Assembly: GCF_001270065.2 (NCBI RefSeq)
Contig: NZ_LFYT02000001.1
Span: 62,001-126,000, forward strand
Length of the DNA stretch: 64,000 nucleotides
Source: Limnohabitans planktonicus II-D5
GTDB taxonomy: Bacteria; Pseudomonadota; Gammaproteobacteria; Burkholderiales; Burkholderiaceae_C
Direction of reading: 5' to 3'
The position numbers and the translations under genes were made by a program. The notes below the pieces were generated by a model that searched no databases, was not told the origin of the DNA, and worked only from the letters and a program-made list of their open reading frames with translations. This document shows, piece after piece, positions 1 to 15,020 of this stretch (positions are counted from its first letter, which is position 1; each line of letters begins with the position of its first letter).

Positions 1-1026
1 AAACACCACATTGGCCTGCAGCGGCCACGCTGCGGACAGGGCCGAGCTGACCAAACCCACCGTGGCCAGCGCCGAAAACAGGCAGCCGCCCACCATCCAC
101 GCCTGCACCGATCCCAGCCGACCCGCCACCCAGCGCGAACCGGCACCGGCCACTGCCAGCATGCCGATCAGCACGCCCATGTGGTGCCAGCCCGACAGCT
201 GCGTGGTTTGCCCCGGCGTGAAGCCGTGCACCGCGCCTGCAAAGGGCTCCAAAATCAAGTCTTGCGCGCTGTAGGCCAGCATGGACATGAACACAAACAC
301 GGTGAAGGTGCGCGCTGCCGTGTCGGCCCACACCTCTTTGAAGGCTTCTTTGAAGTCTTGCTTTTGCAGGCGCTCGGCAGCCTCGCTTCGCAGCGGCACA
401 GTCTGCGTTTGTGCGTCCTTTTCCAGGCCCCACAAACACAGGGCCGTGATCAGCGCCGTCAACACACTCAAACCCGCCGAGACCTGCAACAGCACCTGCG
501 GGCTGTAAGGGTCGATCAGCTTGCCCACCACACCGGCTGTGACGGCAAAGCCCACGATCATCATCAGCCACACCGTGGTGGCCGCTGGGGCGCGGCGCTC
601 CTCGGGCACGCGCTTGGCCATCAGCGTCAGCAGCGATGTGCCGCAAGCGCTCACGCCCAAACCGATCAGGCTGAACGACAACCAGGCCAACAGGGCACCA
701 TAAAAGGGCTCGGCGGCCATCCACACCGTGGCCCACGCGGCCGTGAAGCCGCCCGCACCCAGGACCAGCATGCCACCCATCATCCAGGGGGTGCTGCGGC
801 GGCCTTTGTCAGCACCAAAACCCATGCGCGGGCGCACCATCTGCACCGCGTAATGCCAAGCGACCAAAAAACCAGGCAGCAAGGCGGGCAGCGCCAGCTC
901 AACGACCATGATGCGGTTGAGCGTGGAGGTGGTCACCACCACCACCGCCCCCAGACAGGCCTGAATCAGGCCCAAGCGGATGATCTGAAACCAGCCAAAC
1001 ATCGGCATGTTCAACGCTGTGCTCAT
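1..1026 (-). CDS. PucC/BCH1-family MFS protein (bch2-like), 3' part outside the window
   Basis: The frame runs leftward from an ATG at 1026 and leaves the window still open, so about 342 N-terminal codons are visible. The protein is highly hydrophobic and carries the PucC-family signature TSTLNRIMVVEL near residue 40, the same LNR(V/I)MIVEL motif as lhaA and pucC elsewhere in this window. It starts inside the stop codon of bchG (ATGA overlap), so the two are translationally coupled. In purple bacteria the gene between bchG and bchP is a PucC paralog (bch2, ORF428) thought to handle pigment or assist antenna assembly; its exact role is not established. bchP would be expected just beyond the left edge. 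Confidence 0.85.
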   Translation of the reverse strand, partial: MSTALNMPMFGWFQIIRLGLIQACLGAVVVVTTSTLNRIMVVELALPALLPGFLVAWHYAVQMVRPRMGFGADKGRRSTPWMMGGMLVLGAGGFTAAWATVWMAAEPFYGALLAWLSFSLIGLGVSACGTSLLTLMAKRVPEERRAPAATTVWLMMIVGFAVTAGVVGKLIDPYSPQVLLQVSAGLSVLTALITALCLWGLEKDAQTQTVPLRSEAAERLQKQDFKEAFKEVWADTAARTFTVFVFMSMLAYSAQDLILEPFAGAVHGFTPGQTTQLSGWHHMGVLIGMLAVAGAGSRWVAGRLGSVQAWMVGGCLFSALATVGLVSSALSAAWPLQANVVF

Positions 1027-1994
1027 AAGGCCCCCACGGTGTGTTGCAACTGATTCAACTGGCGCAGGCCCCAGGCGCTGGCCATCATGCCGCTGACAAA
1101 CAGCGGCACACCAAAGGCCGACACATGCAAAGCCCGCTCCACCGGTTGGCGCAAAAATTTGGCCATCAAGGGCCCTTGCAAAAGAGCCAAAGCCAAGACA
1201 GCCGAAGCGTGCCAAGGCAGTTGCCAGCTCAAAAGCAATGCCGACACCACCACCTGCGGCACCAGCATGAACACACAGGCGGTGCGCGCTGCACCGTGCG
1301 CGCCCAGCTGCACCGGCAGCGAGGCCACGCCCATGCGGCGGTCGCCCTCAATCGCCTTGAAATCGTTGAGCGTCATGATGCCGTGCGCCCCCACGCTGTA
1401 GAGCAGCGCCAGCGCCACCGAATGCGGGCCGGGCCAGGCCCCGCCCAGCATGACGGCCGTGCCCGTGAGCCAGGCCAGACCTTCATAACTCAGGGCGCAA
1501 GCCGCGTTGCCCCACCAGCCGTTGTTTTTCAGGCGCACAGGTGGTGCGCTGTAGGCCCAGGACAGCGCAATGGCCAAGGCGCAAGCGGCAAAGCCCCAAG
1601 GCCCCATGAGCGTGGCCCACATCAGCGACAGCGCAGTCCAGGCAATGGCAATGCCCAGCCCCCAGCGCCCGGGCATGCGGCCCGAGGGGATGGGGCGGTT
1701 CGGTTCGTTGATGGCGTCCACATGCCGGTCAAACCAGTCGTTGACCGCCTGGCTACTGGCACACACCAGCGGGCCAGTCAGCACCAGGCCCAAGAGCAGC
1801 AAACCCCAATGCGCGCTCAGGGCTTGACCCGAGGCCACCACCCCGCAGGCAAAGGCCCACATGGGCGGGAACCAGGTGATGGGTTTGAGGAATTCGGCCA
1901 CCGTGCGCAAAGCGGGCCGGGTGAGCACGGCCACGGCAGCATCCGCGTGAGCGACCTGGGGTGAGTGGGCGTGAGCCAGTGGCGGGGTGTCCAT
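1023..1994 (-). CDS. bchG: Bacteriochlorophyll synthase (bacteriochlorophyllide esterifying prenyltransferase)
   Basis: A 323-residue UbiA-family membrane prenyltransferase that attaches geranylgeranyl or phytyl diphosphate to bacteriochlorophyllide a, the last committed step to bacteriochlorophyll. The prenyl-diphosphate/Mg motif NDWFDRHVDAINEPNRPIPS-like block (key residues N, D, D and the NEPNRPIPSG element) sits near residues 85-105, after the KPITWFPPMWAF segment typical of BchG. Several membrane spans follow. The start at 1994 lies only a few bases downstream of a predicted -10 box (2001-2006), so either the message is almost leaderless or translation starts at a later codon. Operators for PpsR lie directly upstream. 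It is the first gene of a minus-strand operon with the PucC-like gene. Confidence 0.95.
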   Translation of the reverse strand: MDTPPLAHAHSPQVAHADAAVAVLTRPALRTVAEFLKPITWFPPMWAFACGVVASGQALSAHWGLLLLGLVLTGPLVCASSQAVNDWFDRHVDAINEPNRPIPSGRMPGRWGLGIAIAWTALSLMWATLMGPWGFAACALAIALSWAYSAPPVRLKNNGWWGNAACALSYEGLAWLTGTAVMLGGAWPGPHSVALALLYSVGAHGIMTLNDFKAIEGDRRMGVASLPVQLGAHGAARTACVFMLVPQVVVSALLLSWQLPWHASAVLALALLQGPLMAKFLRQPVERALHVSAFGVPLFVSGMMASAWGLRQLNQLQHTVGAL

Positions 1995-2022
1995 GCCCCC
2001 ATTGTGAAGAGCGTTTTTAAAA

Positions 2023-2040
2023 TGTCAACTGGGATTGACA
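2023..2040. promoter_or_regulatory. PpsR/CrtJ operator upstream of bchG
   Basis: Perfect inverted repeat TGTCAACTGGGATTGACA, matching the known PpsR/CrtJ consensus TGT-N12-ACA. On the minus strand its end gives a TTGACA -35 hexamer followed 16 bases later by CACAAT (2001-2006), a plausible -10, so bound PpsR would block the bchG promoter. Confidence 0.85.
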
Positions 2041-2045
2041 CTCAT

Positions 2046-2063
2046 CGTCAACTTTAATTGACG
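2046..2063. promoter_or_regulatory. Second, degenerate PpsR-like operator upstream of bchG
   Basis: CGTCAACTTTAATTGACG keeps the CAA-N6-TTG core and 18-base symmetry of the adjacent perfect operator but has C and G at the outer positions. Its centre lies 23 bases from the centre of the first site, about two helical turns, an arrangement suited to the cooperative tetramer binding described for PpsR/CrtJ. Confidence 0.6.
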
Positions 2064-2067
2064 ACTT

Positions 2068-3456
2068 TCAGATGTTTTCTGTTTCAGCCTCGGCCACCAT
2101 GCCAAAGCGACGCAATTTCACATAGAGACTTTGGCGCGACAAACCGAGCATTTCTGCCGCCGATGCGCGGTTGTTGTGGGTCAGCTCCAGGGCCGCTTCA
2201 ATGCACAGGCGCTCAATCGTATCCACCGTCTCGCCCACGATGTCTTTGATGGGGCGTCGCCCCACCAACTGCGACAACTCGGCAAAGGGATTGACTTGGC
2301 TTTGAGCCAAGGAAGCACCCCCTTGCAGGCGTCGGTCCATGTCACGCACAAAAAAGACATACATTGGCTCGGGCCGGGCCAGGTACACGGCCGAAACCTC
2401 CACGGGCAAGGTCATGCCCGATAAAGTGCGCACCTCGGTGGCGAAATTGCGCACCGGCAACTGCTGGCGCAAGCTGGTGTTGAGCACGCCCCAGTCCACC
2501 GCACCGCGCAGCAGCCAGCGATCCAGACTTTGACCCACCACCTGTGACGAAGCCGTCAGGCCCAGCAAGGCCATGCCCTCTTCGTTCACGCTTTTGATCA
2601 CCCCCGAGGTGTCGGTGAGCAACCAACCATCTGGAAAGCGCTCCATCGCTTCGCTCAAAGCGGCCGAAGATCCGGCATCGTGCAGCGGGGCAGATGCCGC
2701 CTCGCGGGTGACCAGGCGCACCAGAAACTGCGCCCCGCCCTCCTGACGAAACACCGTGGCCGACACCGTCCAAGCCGAGGGCAAGCCCGCCACGCGGGCC
2801 GAACACATCTCGATGCGGCCAGTGGCCAGCGCCATGCGCAGCAAAGACTGCACTTCACCCTGGCTGTCGCCTTCAAAACATTCGCGCACATCACGGCCCA
2901 CCAGGCGTTTGCCCGCGTCTTTGAGCAAGGCTTGTGCACCCACATTGGCTTCGAGAACGCGCTGAGTGGCGGCATCCACCATCAAGACGGCCTCAGACGA
3001 GGTGTCAAACAGGACGCGGTAACGCGCCTCAATGTGGCGCAAGCGCAGATAGTCACGCTCCATGGATTGCTGGGTTTCCACCAGGCGGCGCTGCAATTCA
3101 GCCAGACTTTCCAGGTCGCGGCCCATGGCCAGCAGCTTGCCGCCGCCCAGAGGCAACACCACGTATTGAATGGCCACCTCGCTGCCCAAGGCAGACAGGT
3201 GGTTCACATGCCGCCAGCGCATGACGTCGGGCACGCCTTGGGACTTGAGCATTTCCTGGATCTTGATGCGGCTTTCACTGGTGACGGTGTCGATCCAGCG
3301 GCGTCCCACCCAAGCTTGGCAGCCCAAAGCGGCCAAGGTGTCGCGCCCGGTTGACACATCCTCAATCACACCCTGCGGGTCCATGACCAAGGTGAGGTCT
3401 GACACCACTCCCAGCAATTGGGAGAAGGTGGACGGGTCCAGAGAAGGGAGCTTCAT
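2068..3456 (-). CDS. ppsR: PpsR/CrtJ-type photosynthesis repressor
   Basis: A 462-residue cytoplasmic regulator with an N-terminal PAS-like region (about residues 10-120), two further PAS domains (about 145-260 and 270-385) and a C-terminal Fis-type helix-turn-helix (NNRASAAEMLGLSRQSLYVK, about 429-448). This order and length match PpsR/CrtJ, which represses bch, crt, puf and puc genes under oxygen or light. A cysteine directly before the helix-turn-helix (RLCIEAALEL, about residue 418) sits where family members carry a redox-sensitive cysteine. The gene is next to its likely partner ppaA and to bchF, as in other PGCs. An inverted half-site palindrome at 3491-3508 lies just ahead of its start and may serve autoregulation. 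Confidence 0.95.
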   Translation of the reverse strand: MKLPSLDPSTFSQLLGVVSDLTLVMDPQGVIEDVSTGRDTLAALGCQAWVGRRWIDTVTSESRIKIQEMLKSQGVPDVMRWRHVNHLSALGSEVAIQYVVLPLGGGKLLAMGRDLESLAELQRRLVETQQSMERDYLRLRHIEARYRVLFDTSSEAVLMVDAATQRVLEANVGAQALLKDAGKRLVGRDVRECFEGDSQGEVQSLLRMALATGRIEMCSARVAGLPSAWTVSATVFRQEGGAQFLVRLVTREAASAPLHDAGSSAALSEAMERFPDGWLLTDTSGVIKSVNEEGMALLGLTASSQVVGQSLDRWLLRGAVDWGVLNTSLRQQLPVRNFATEVRTLSGMTLPVEVSAVYLARPEPMYVFFVRDMDRRLQGGASLAQSQVNPFAELSQLVGRRPIKDIVGETVDTIERLCIEAALELTHNNRASAAEMLGLSRQSLYVKLRRFGMVAEAETENI

Positions 3457-3490
3457 GTTTTAAAACTAACGGGTTTGAGCATCAGGAAGT

Positions 3491-3508
3491 TGACACTTGA
3501 ATTTGTCA
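3491..3508. promoter_or_regulatory. Outward-facing half-site palindrome TGACA-N8-TGTCA before ppsR
   Basis: TGACACTTGAATTTGTCA is 18 bases long like a PpsR operator but has the two half-sites swapped. It lies 35 bases upstream of the ppsR start. The same 5-8-5 arrangement recurs before crtE (43449-43466). Binding by PpsR or another factor is not shown; the claim is only the pattern and position. Confidence 0.4.
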
Positions 3509-3605
3509 GATAAGTATAGGGTGATGCCAGTCTGACAGCCCCAAAGCCCTGGGAATTAAATGTAATAAAAGTATCTGAATTGTCATTTAAGGTCACGCTT
3601 GTGGA

Positions 3606-4394
3606 TCACAAAACCAGCATTTGTGTGACGCAGGCCACCGTTTTGGGGGCATCCTCGGCCACGAGTTTGGCGGCCAAGCCCTTGAGCGAATCAGGGGCCA
3701 TGAATGCCATGGGGCCGCCCACGAACACCTGCAAATTCAGGTTGTCCGACGCCTCACGCAGTGGCGGCAACAGATGGGTCAGTGTCTGCAAGTGCCTGTC
3801 GGTGGAGACAGAAATACCGGCGGCATCGAACCAGTCCGACAAAAACAGATGTTTGAATTCGGCCACATCCTGAGGGACACCCACCGTCACGGTCCAACCG
3901 GCACGTTTGAAAAACTCGCTGAGCATGAACAGTCCCATGCTGTGCTGAGCGCCGGGCTCAGTCAATAAAAGCAGGCTCAGACCATTGCGCTGCTGGGGCG
4001 ATTCCAGCAGAAATTCAGCACTGAAATCGTGCAACAACTGCTGGAGATGGGACGACGCGATGGTCGTCATGGCGAAGTCCAGCCGATCCGAACACCACCA
4101 TTGGCCCAGCAAACGTGCACACGGGGTGATGCCCTGCAGATAGATGTCTTCGAGCGATTGCCCCTGGCGCTGCCAGCCAAACACCACGCGTCTGGCGGCG
4201 TCCAGTCCTTGCAAACAGGCCTGTGCCAAGTGCTGCACCTGGGCCAGGTCAAGCGCAGACTTACCTGCGAAAGAAGTTCCGCCGACCAAACGAGGTCCAA
4301 CAGGCACGCCCTGCCTCAAGGCCTCGGGCAACTGCGTCGCCAATCCGGCCATTTGTGGCGGGAACTGGGAGTCTTCGACATTGAATTGCGCCAT
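3606..4394 (-). CDS. ppaA: PpaA/AerR-type B12-domain regulator (SCHIC domain)
   Basis: A 262-residue protein whose C-terminal half is a cobalamin-binding-type domain with the histidine motif GAQHSMG at about residues 150-156, matching the SCHIC domain of AppA, PpaA and AerR. Those proteins bind B12 or heme and modulate PpsR/CrtJ. The N-terminal helical part (QGLDAARRVVFGW, QGITPCARLLGQWW) resembles the B12-binding modular cap. It lies between ppsR and bchF, the standard place for this gene. The ATG at 4394 is chosen; a GTG at 4403 is possible and neither has a strong ribosome site. It may share the regulatory region at 4568-4585 with bchF. Confidence 0.85.
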   Translation of the reverse strand: MAQFNVEDSQFPPQMAGLATQLPEALRQGVPVGPRLVGGTSFAGKSALDLAQVQHLAQACLQGLDAARRVVFGWQRQGQSLEDIYLQGITPCARLLGQWWCSDRLDFAMTTIASSHLQQLLHDFSAEFLLESPQQRNGLSLLLLTEPGAQHSMGLFMLSEFFKRAGWTVTVGVPQDVAEFKHLFLSDWFDAAGISVSTDRHLQTLTHLLPPLREASDNLNLQVFVGGPMAFMAPDSLKGLAAKLVAEDAPKTVACVTQMLVL

Positions 4395-4567
4395 GACAAG
4401 CACCGATCATCTATGGGATACACCAGCGGCAGGCTCCAACAGCTCGGAGTGTTCGTCGCAAGAGTTGTATTGAGCAGGTCATCGCCATGCGCCTGCAAAA
4501 CACGAACTTGAGTGTGCAGGGAATTCAACAGCTTGCCTTCAGTGTAAACCCTTGAATCAATAAAATA

Positions 4568-4585
4568 TGTCAATTTATGTTGACA
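4568..4585. promoter_or_regulatory. PpsR operator between ppaA and bchF
   Basis: Perfect TGTCAA-N6-TTGACA inverted repeat (TGT-N12-ACA). It lies 56 bases upstream of the bchF start and 173 bases from the ppaA start, so it could control both divergent genes. Confidence 0.9.
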
Positions 4586-4608
4586 CACTATGGGGCACCC
4601 ACTTACAT
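4580..4608 (+). promoter_or_regulatory. Predicted sigma70 promoter of the bchFNBHLM-puh operon
   Basis: TTGACA (4580-4585), which is the right arm of the PpsR operator, is followed after exactly 17 bases by TTACAT (4603-4608). The overlap of operator and -35 box is the usual PpsR repression geometry. Start of transcription would fall near 4615, ahead of the bchF ATG at 4642. Confidence 0.65.
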
Positions 4609-4641
4609 TCATTCCAAGACGTTCACAGCACAAGGTTCCTC

Positions 4642-6428
<1,787 letters not shown>

Positions 6429-6444
6429 AGCGCAGGAACACCCC

Positions 6445-8071
6445 ATGCAACTGACGCTCTGGACTTACGAAGGACCGCCCCATGTGGGCGCGATGCGCGT
6501 GGCCACCGCCATGACGGACGTGCACTACGTGTTGCACGCCCCCCAAGGCGACACCTACGCCGACCTGCTGTTCACCATGATCGAGCGCCTGCCGCGCCGC
6601 CCGCCCGTCACCTACACCACCTTCCAGGCGCGTGATCTGGGCGGCGACACAGCAGAGCTCTTCAAAGACGCTGCACGCCAGGCCATGGCGCGCTTCAATC
6701 CTGCGGCCATGTTGGTGGGCTCGTCCTGCACGGCCGAGCTGATTCAGGACGACCCGGGCGGTTTGGCCCAAGCCCTCCAACTGACCATCCCCGTCGTGGC
6801 GCTGGAGCTGCCGTCCTACCAACGCAAGGAAAACTGGGGCGCGAGCGAGACCTTTTACCAACTGTGCCGCCACTTGGTGCACAAGCCCGCCGCTGAAAAG
6901 CCCGAGAAGCTGAAAAAGGCCCGCCCCACTTGCAACATCTTGGGCCCCAGCGCCCTGGGTTTTCGCCACCGCGACGACGTCAAGGAAATCACCCAACTGC
7001 TGAACCAACTCGGTGTCGATGTCGCCGTGGTCGCCCCTTTGAGCGCCAGCGTGGCTGACGTGCAAAAACTGGCCGAAGCCGACTTCAACGTGGTGCTCTA
7101 CCCCGAAATTGGCCTGGCCGCCGCGCAGTGGTTGCAGCGCCAGTTTGACCAGCCTTACACCAAGACCGTGCCACTCGGTAGCCACGCCACGCGCGACTTC
7201 ATCGCCGAAGTCTGCACGCTGACCGGCCTGCCCCAACCCGCACAAGACCCGACCAACGCCCACGCCCACTGGTACGCCAAGTCGGTCGACTCGACCTACC
7301 TGACCGGCAAGCGCGTCTACATTTTTGGCGACGCCACGCATGTGGTGGCCGCTGCCCGCATCGCCAGCCAGGAGATGGGCTTTGAGGTGGTGGGCCTGGG
7401 CAGCTACAGCCGCGAATTTGCCCGCGAAGTGCGCGATTGCGGCAAGCGCTACGGCGTCGAGGCGCTGATCACAGACGACTACCTGGAAGTCGAAACCCAG
7501 ATCAACGCGCTGCAGCCCGAGCTGATCTTGGGCACACAAATGGAGCGCCACATTGCCAAGCGCCAGGGCATTCCCTGTGCGGTGATTTCGGCCCCGGTGC
7601 ATGTGCAGGACTTCCCCGCCCGCTACGCGCCGCAAATGGGTTTTGAAGGTGCCAACGTGCTGTTCGACACCTGGGTGCACCCGCTGATGATGGGCCTGGA
7701 GGAACACCTGATCGGCATGTTCCGCGAAGACTTCGAGTTCCACGCCGGTGCTGCGCCCTCGCACTTGGGCAGCACACGGCCTGCGGCTGAAAACGTGGCT
7801 GCGGTCGTCACTGCCCCTGTGCCCTCACCCGTTGCCACAACGACGCCCATGCCTGTGTCTGCACCCGCCCGCACCGACACCCTGACCACAGACAGCGTTC
7901 AAAAGGTCGCCGCCCCCGCCCAAGCCGCTTCGAACCAGGCCACTTGGAGCCCCGAGGCTGAAAAGGAGCTGGGCAAGATCCCGTTCTTTGTGCGGGGCAA
8001 AGCGCGCCGCAACACCGAGCGATTTGCCCAAGACCTGGGCGTGGCGACCATCACCGTGGAGACGCTCTACG

Positions 8072-8097
<26 letters not shown>
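6445..8097 (+). CDS. bchB: Dark-operative protochlorophyllide reductase subunit B
   Basis: A 550-residue NifK-like subunit. Asp36 (APQGDTYAD) is the unusual aspartate that completes the [4Fe-4S] cluster with the three BchN cysteines. The catalytic core runs to about residue 425, followed by a Pro/Ala/Thr-rich linker (about 435-500) and a C-terminal PCP-red helical domain ([20 protein letters not shown]). The linker makes the protein a little longer than the roughly 530 residues usual in Rhodobacter. A GGAGA sequence at the 3' end serves as ribosome site for bchH, which starts inside this gene. Confidence 0.97.
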
Positions 8098-12810
<4,713 letters not shown>

Positions 12811-12831
12811 TCACCCTCCAGAAAGCACACC

Positions 12832-13539
12832 ATGAACACCACCGCCTACGAACAACGCCGCAGCCAGATCGAGCACTACTTTGACCGCACGGCGGCCGAT
12901 GCCTGGGCGCGATTGACCTCGAACGAGCCGGTGGGCCGCATCCGCGCCACCGTGCGCGCCGGTCGCGACACCATGCGCGAAACCCTGCTGTCTTGGTTGC
13001 CACAAGACCTGCGCGGCCTGCGCGTGCTGGACGCCGGTTGCGGCACCGGCGCGCTGGCCCTGCAAGCGGCCCTGCGCGGGGCTGAAGTGGTGGCGATTGA
13101 TTTGTCACCCACTCTGGTCAAGCTCGCTGCCGAACGCATGGCCGCCGAACACCCGACGATGCCAGGCTCGGTGGAATTTTTGTCGGGCGACATGCTCAGC
13201 CCCGACTTGGGTCACTTTGACCATGTGGTCTGCATGGACTCGCTGATCCACTACGACAGCGACCAAATCGCCGAAGCACTGGCAGGTTTGGCCCAGCGCA
13301 CGCGCAGCTCCATGGCCTTTACGTTTGCGCCGCGCACGCCGCTCTTGGCCTTGATGCACAGCGCGGGCCGCTTGTTTCCGCGCAGCGACCGCTCGCCTTC
13401 TTTGTCACCAGTGGCGCACGCCGACTTGCTGCAGCGCATGCAAAACCATGTGGATTTGCAGGGCTGGCAAGGCGCGCGCATGCAGCGCGTGGCCAGCGGC
13501 TTTTACACCTCTCAAGCCTGGGAATGGACACGCTCATGA
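12832..13539 (+). CDS. bchM: Mg-protoporphyrin IX O-methyltransferase
   Basis: A 235-residue class I SAM methyltransferase that methylates Mg-protoporphyrin IX, making the substrate for AcsF. The SAM-binding motif VLDAGCGTGALALQA lies at about residues 64-78 and the acidic motif VVAIDLSP follows. The N-terminal EQRRSQIEHYFDRTAADAW region is typical of BchM. Its stop overlaps the lhaA start. Confidence 0.96.
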   Translation: MNTTAYEQRRSQIEHYFDRTAADAWARLTSNEPVGRIRATVRAGRDTMRETLLSWLPQDLRGLRVLDAGCGTGALALQAALRGAEVVAIDLSPTLVKLAAERMAAEHPTMPGSVEFLSGDMLSPDLGHFDHVVCMDSLIHYDSDQIAEALAGLAQRTRSSMAFTFAPRTPLLALMHSAGRLFPRSDRSPSLSPVAHADLLQRMQNHVDLQGWQGARMQRVASGFYTSQAWEWTRS

Positions 13540-14993
13540 AACTGCGCGTCCCCATGCCCCGCTGGTTCACGGCCTACGGCACGCGCTTCATGCCGTTTGC
13601 CGATGCGGCTTCGCCTGAGCTGCCGATGGCGCGCCTCTTGCGCCTGTCGCTGTTCCAGGTGGTGATCGGCATGGTGACGGCACTGCTGGTGGGCACACTC
13701 AACCGGGTCATGATCGTGGAGCTGCAAGTGCCCGCCTGGTGGGTGGCCTTGGCGGTCGCCATTCCCATGGTGTTCGCACCGCTGCGCACCCTGATCGGCT
13801 ACCGCAGCGACACGCACCCATCGGCTTTGGGCCTGCGCCGTATTCCATATTTGTGGACCGGCACCTTGCTGCTGTTTGGCGGCCTGTCCATCATGCCTTT
13901 TGCCTTGTTGCTGCTGTCCGAGCCCGAGGCTGCCAACCTGTGGGTGGGCCAACTGGGCGCATGCCTGGCCTTTGTGCTGGTGGGCGCGGGCATCCAGGTC
14001 ACGCAAACCGCTGGCATGGCGCTGGCGCACGACTTGGCCACAGACGACAAACGCCCCCGCGTGGTGGCCTTGCTCTACAGCATGCTGCTGGTGGGCATGA
14101 TCGCCAGCAGCGCGGTGTTCGGCCTGGTGCTCAGTGACTTCAGCCCGCAAAAACTCATCCAGTTGGTGCAGGGCTGCGCCGTCATGGTGGCGGTGATGAA
14201 CCTGGCCTCGTTGTGGAAACAAGAGGCTCGGGGTGCCAAGCGCGGCCGCCGCGAAGCCGGTGGCTTTGCCAGCAGCTGGAAGGACCTGATCGCCCAGCCG
14301 CAAATGCGGCGCTTTTTGTGGACGCTGGCTCTGGGCACCTTTGCCTTCAACATGCAAGACATCGTGCTGGAGCCGTATGCGGCCGAGATCCTGAAGCTTG
14401 ACGTGGGCGCGACCAGCGCCCTCACGGCCTTGAGTGCCGGTGGTGCTTTGCTGGCTTTCCTCGTGTCAGCCCGCTGGCTGTCGGGTGGCATGCACGCTTG
14501 CCGCTTGGCCAGCCTGGGTGTGCTGCTGGGCCTGCCCGCGTTTGCCATGGTGATTTTTTCGGGTCCGCTCGAAGCGGCCTGGATGTTTCGCATCGGCGTG
14601 GGCCTGATCGGTTTCAGTGGCGGTTTGTTTTCAGTGGGCATGCTGGTCACGGCCATGGGCATGGCGGCAGACGGCAGCCCCCTGGGCCACTTGGGCGGTT
14701 TGGTCATCGGCACCTGGGGCGCGGTGCAAGCCACCAGCGCAGGTGCGGCCATGGCGCTGGGTGGGGCTTTGCGCGACGGCGTGTCGGTGCTGGCCATGTC
14801 GGGCGCTTTGGGCGAGGTGCTGGTCACCCCCATCACTGCCTACAGCTTCGTCTACCACCTGGAAATGTATTTGTTGTTTGTTGTGCTGGTGGCTTTGGGC
14901 CCGATGTTGCGCGCGAGCCGTTTGGCGGCGCGGGCAGCGGCCCCCAAAACCGGCACCCCCCAACCCTTTGGCCTGGCGCAACTGCCGGGCTGA
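13536..14993 (+). CDS. lhaA: LhaA, light-harvesting 1 assembly protein of the PucC family
   Basis: A 485-residue, 12-span MFS-type membrane protein needed in purple bacteria for efficient LH1 assembly and probably for pigment delivery. It shows the family blocks RLSLFQVVIGM, GTLNRVMIVELQVPAWWVAL and the GYRSD loop. The start is the ATG overlapping the bchM stop; an ATG at 13524 four codons earlier is less likely. It lies directly ahead of puhA, the classic bchM-lhaA-puhA order. It is one of three PucC-family paralogs in the window. Confidence 0.94.
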   Translation: MKLRVPMPRWFTAYGTRFMPFADAASPELPMARLLRLSLFQVVIGMVTALLVGTLNRVMIVELQVPAWWVALAVAIPMVFAPLRTLIGYRSDTHPSALGLRRIPYLWTGTLLLFGGLSIMPFALLLLSEPEAANLWVGQLGACLAFVLVGAGIQVTQTAGMALAHDLATDDKRPRVVALLYSMLLVGMIASSAVFGLVLSDFSPQKLIQLVQGCAVMVAVMNLASLWKQEARGAKRGRREAGGFASSWKDLIAQPQMRRFLWTLALGTFAFNMQDIVLEPYAAEILKLDVGATSALTALSAGGALLAFLVSARWLSGGMHACRLASLGVLLGLPAFAMVIFSGPLEAAWMFRIGVGLIGFSGGLFSVGMLVTAMGMAADGSPLGHLGGLVIGTWGAVQATSAGAAMALGGALRDGVSVLAMSGALGEVLVTPITAYSFVYHLEMYLLFVVLVALGPMLRASRLAARAAAPKTGTPQPFGLAQLPG

Positions 14994-15020
14994 TGCACCG
15001 ATTTTTTGAAGGAGACAGCC

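Noticed and set aside
4567-4641. Upstream ATG for bchF
   Set aside because: It lies within the PpsR operator and before the predicted transcription start.
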